Program-made: the position numbers and the translations under genes | Shown: positions 63,703 to 64,000 of the stretch, one piece after another | How positions within the stretch are numbered: the first letter of the stretch is position 1 | How the letters are laid out: the number at the start of each line of letters is the position of its first letter | The notes under the pieces: generated by a model | The model's input: the letters and a program-made list of their open reading frames with translations, nothing else | Database searches by the model: none | Told to the model about the DNA's origin: nothing | NCBI RefSeq assembly: GCF_012927345.1 | Contig: NZ_JABBGJ010000005.1 | Location: forward strand, 228,781-292,780 | Length of the DNA: 64,000 bases | From: Paraburkholderia polaris | GTDB taxonomy: Bacteria; Pseudomonadota; Gammaproteobacteria; Burkholderiales; Burkholderiaceae | Direction: 5' to 3'

Positions 63703-64000
63703 GTAACTATTCAGCAGCCGGAAGCGGCGAAACGACGAATCCGGCGAAGCCCAAAGCCAGCGCATCGATCAGCGAACGGTTCTGTTTGCGCAGACTGGCA
63801 AGGTAGGAGCGGATCGTGCAGAACGCTTCCATGCCTGATACCGCACGGAAACACCCTGAGATTTTCTGTTTGAGCTTGGGCATGCGGATATCGCGTTCGG
63901 CCTGGTTGTTGTCGAACGGTACCCGGTGATCGGCAATGAAGCGCCACACCTGGCTCGCCTGCATCTGCAGACGCCGGACCAGGTTATAGGTAAAGCTTTG
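63703..64000 (-). mobile_element. Right end of an IS66-family insertion sequence
   Basis: The transposase end (63707 onward) and the terminal bases gtaactattcagcagccgg (63703 onward) fit an IS66-type end, whose inverted repeats usually begin GTAA. The element continues beyond the window. It lies directly against the extragenic repeat downstream of gltA. Confidence 0.6.
63707..64000 (-). CDS. IS66-family transposase (TnpC), C-terminal part (runs off window)
   Basis: About 97 codons visible and open to the window edge; the stop is TAG at 63707-63709. The segment RVPFDNNQAERDIRMPKLKQ, then KISGCFR, AFCTIRSYLASLRKQNR and LIDALAL is the canonical C-terminal catalytic end of IS66 transposases (last acidic residue Glu in NNQAERD). 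Frame is intact as far as seen. Confidence 0.93.
   Translation of the reverse strand, partial: QSFTYNLVRRLQMQASQVWRFIADHRVPFDNNQAERDIRMPKLKQKISGCFRAVSGMEAFCTIRSYLASLRKQNRSLIDALALGFAGFVVSPLPAAE

Overview
The window looks like a chromosomal segment of a Paraburkholderia/Burkholderia-type betaproteobacterium. The basis is high GC with GC-rich third codon positions, a Burkholderia-style OmpC-type porin, five small DUF4148 secreted proteins (a family typical of this group), a valine-degradation operon, type II citrate synthase, an IS66 transposase, and the extragenic 'gcccctgtgcgggg' repeat common in these genomes. These are judgements from memory of protein families; no database search was run.

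Layout. 0-2 kb: end of a slipin/NfeD pair (membrane quality control). 2-11 kb: an AraC regulator divergent from a six-gene valine/isobutyrate operon (acyl-CoA dehydrogenase, acyl-CoA ligase, mmsA, mmsB, enoyl-CoA hydratase, hydroxyisobutyryl-CoA hydrolase). Two of its gaps carry 49-bp hairpin repeats. 11-14.7 kb: a likely metal-homeostasis operon (YqjI-like His-rich PadR regulator, ferric reductase, MFS transporter). 16-23.4 kb: a polyamine-type ABC transporter with an amidase, divergent from a regulator made of two fused IclR units. 23.7-25 kb: a porin whose 5' end is duplicated. 25.4-27.6 kb: a sigma-54 activator with three PAS domains.

28-44 kb is an accessory, decaying region. It holds a few intact genes (NADP-dependent reductase, short-chain dehydrogenase, DUF4148 proteins, NmrA-like protein, a dead exported phosphatase, a zinc-ribbon repeat protein). 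Around them lie many remnants in which only the ends of genes survive: epimerase, SDR, porin tail, IS607 recombinase, Tat metallophosphatase and DUF1269, sigma/anti-sigma, glutaminase tail, IS110. Its most striking gene is a membrane diheme-type cytochrome b / [2Fe-2S] ferredoxin / class III nucleotide cyclase fusion. A stand-alone paralogue of only its membrane domain lies 5 kb away, overlapping a DUF4148 gene.

44.5-52 kb: an acidic-amino-acid ABC importer with an aminotransferase, an SDR and an RraA-like aldolase, plus a divergent LysR regulator. This looks like a complete catabolic unit for a substituted glutamate. 52-64 kb: mostly stable genes (LysR/quinone oxidoreductase pair, glutaminase, AraC regulator, DHA2 efflux pump, esterase, orphan MreB, alpha/beta hydrolase, a conserved hypothetical protein behind a leader terminator, gltA), ending in an extragenic repeat abutting an IS66 element that runs off the window.

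No tRNA, rRNA or CRISPR array was seen.
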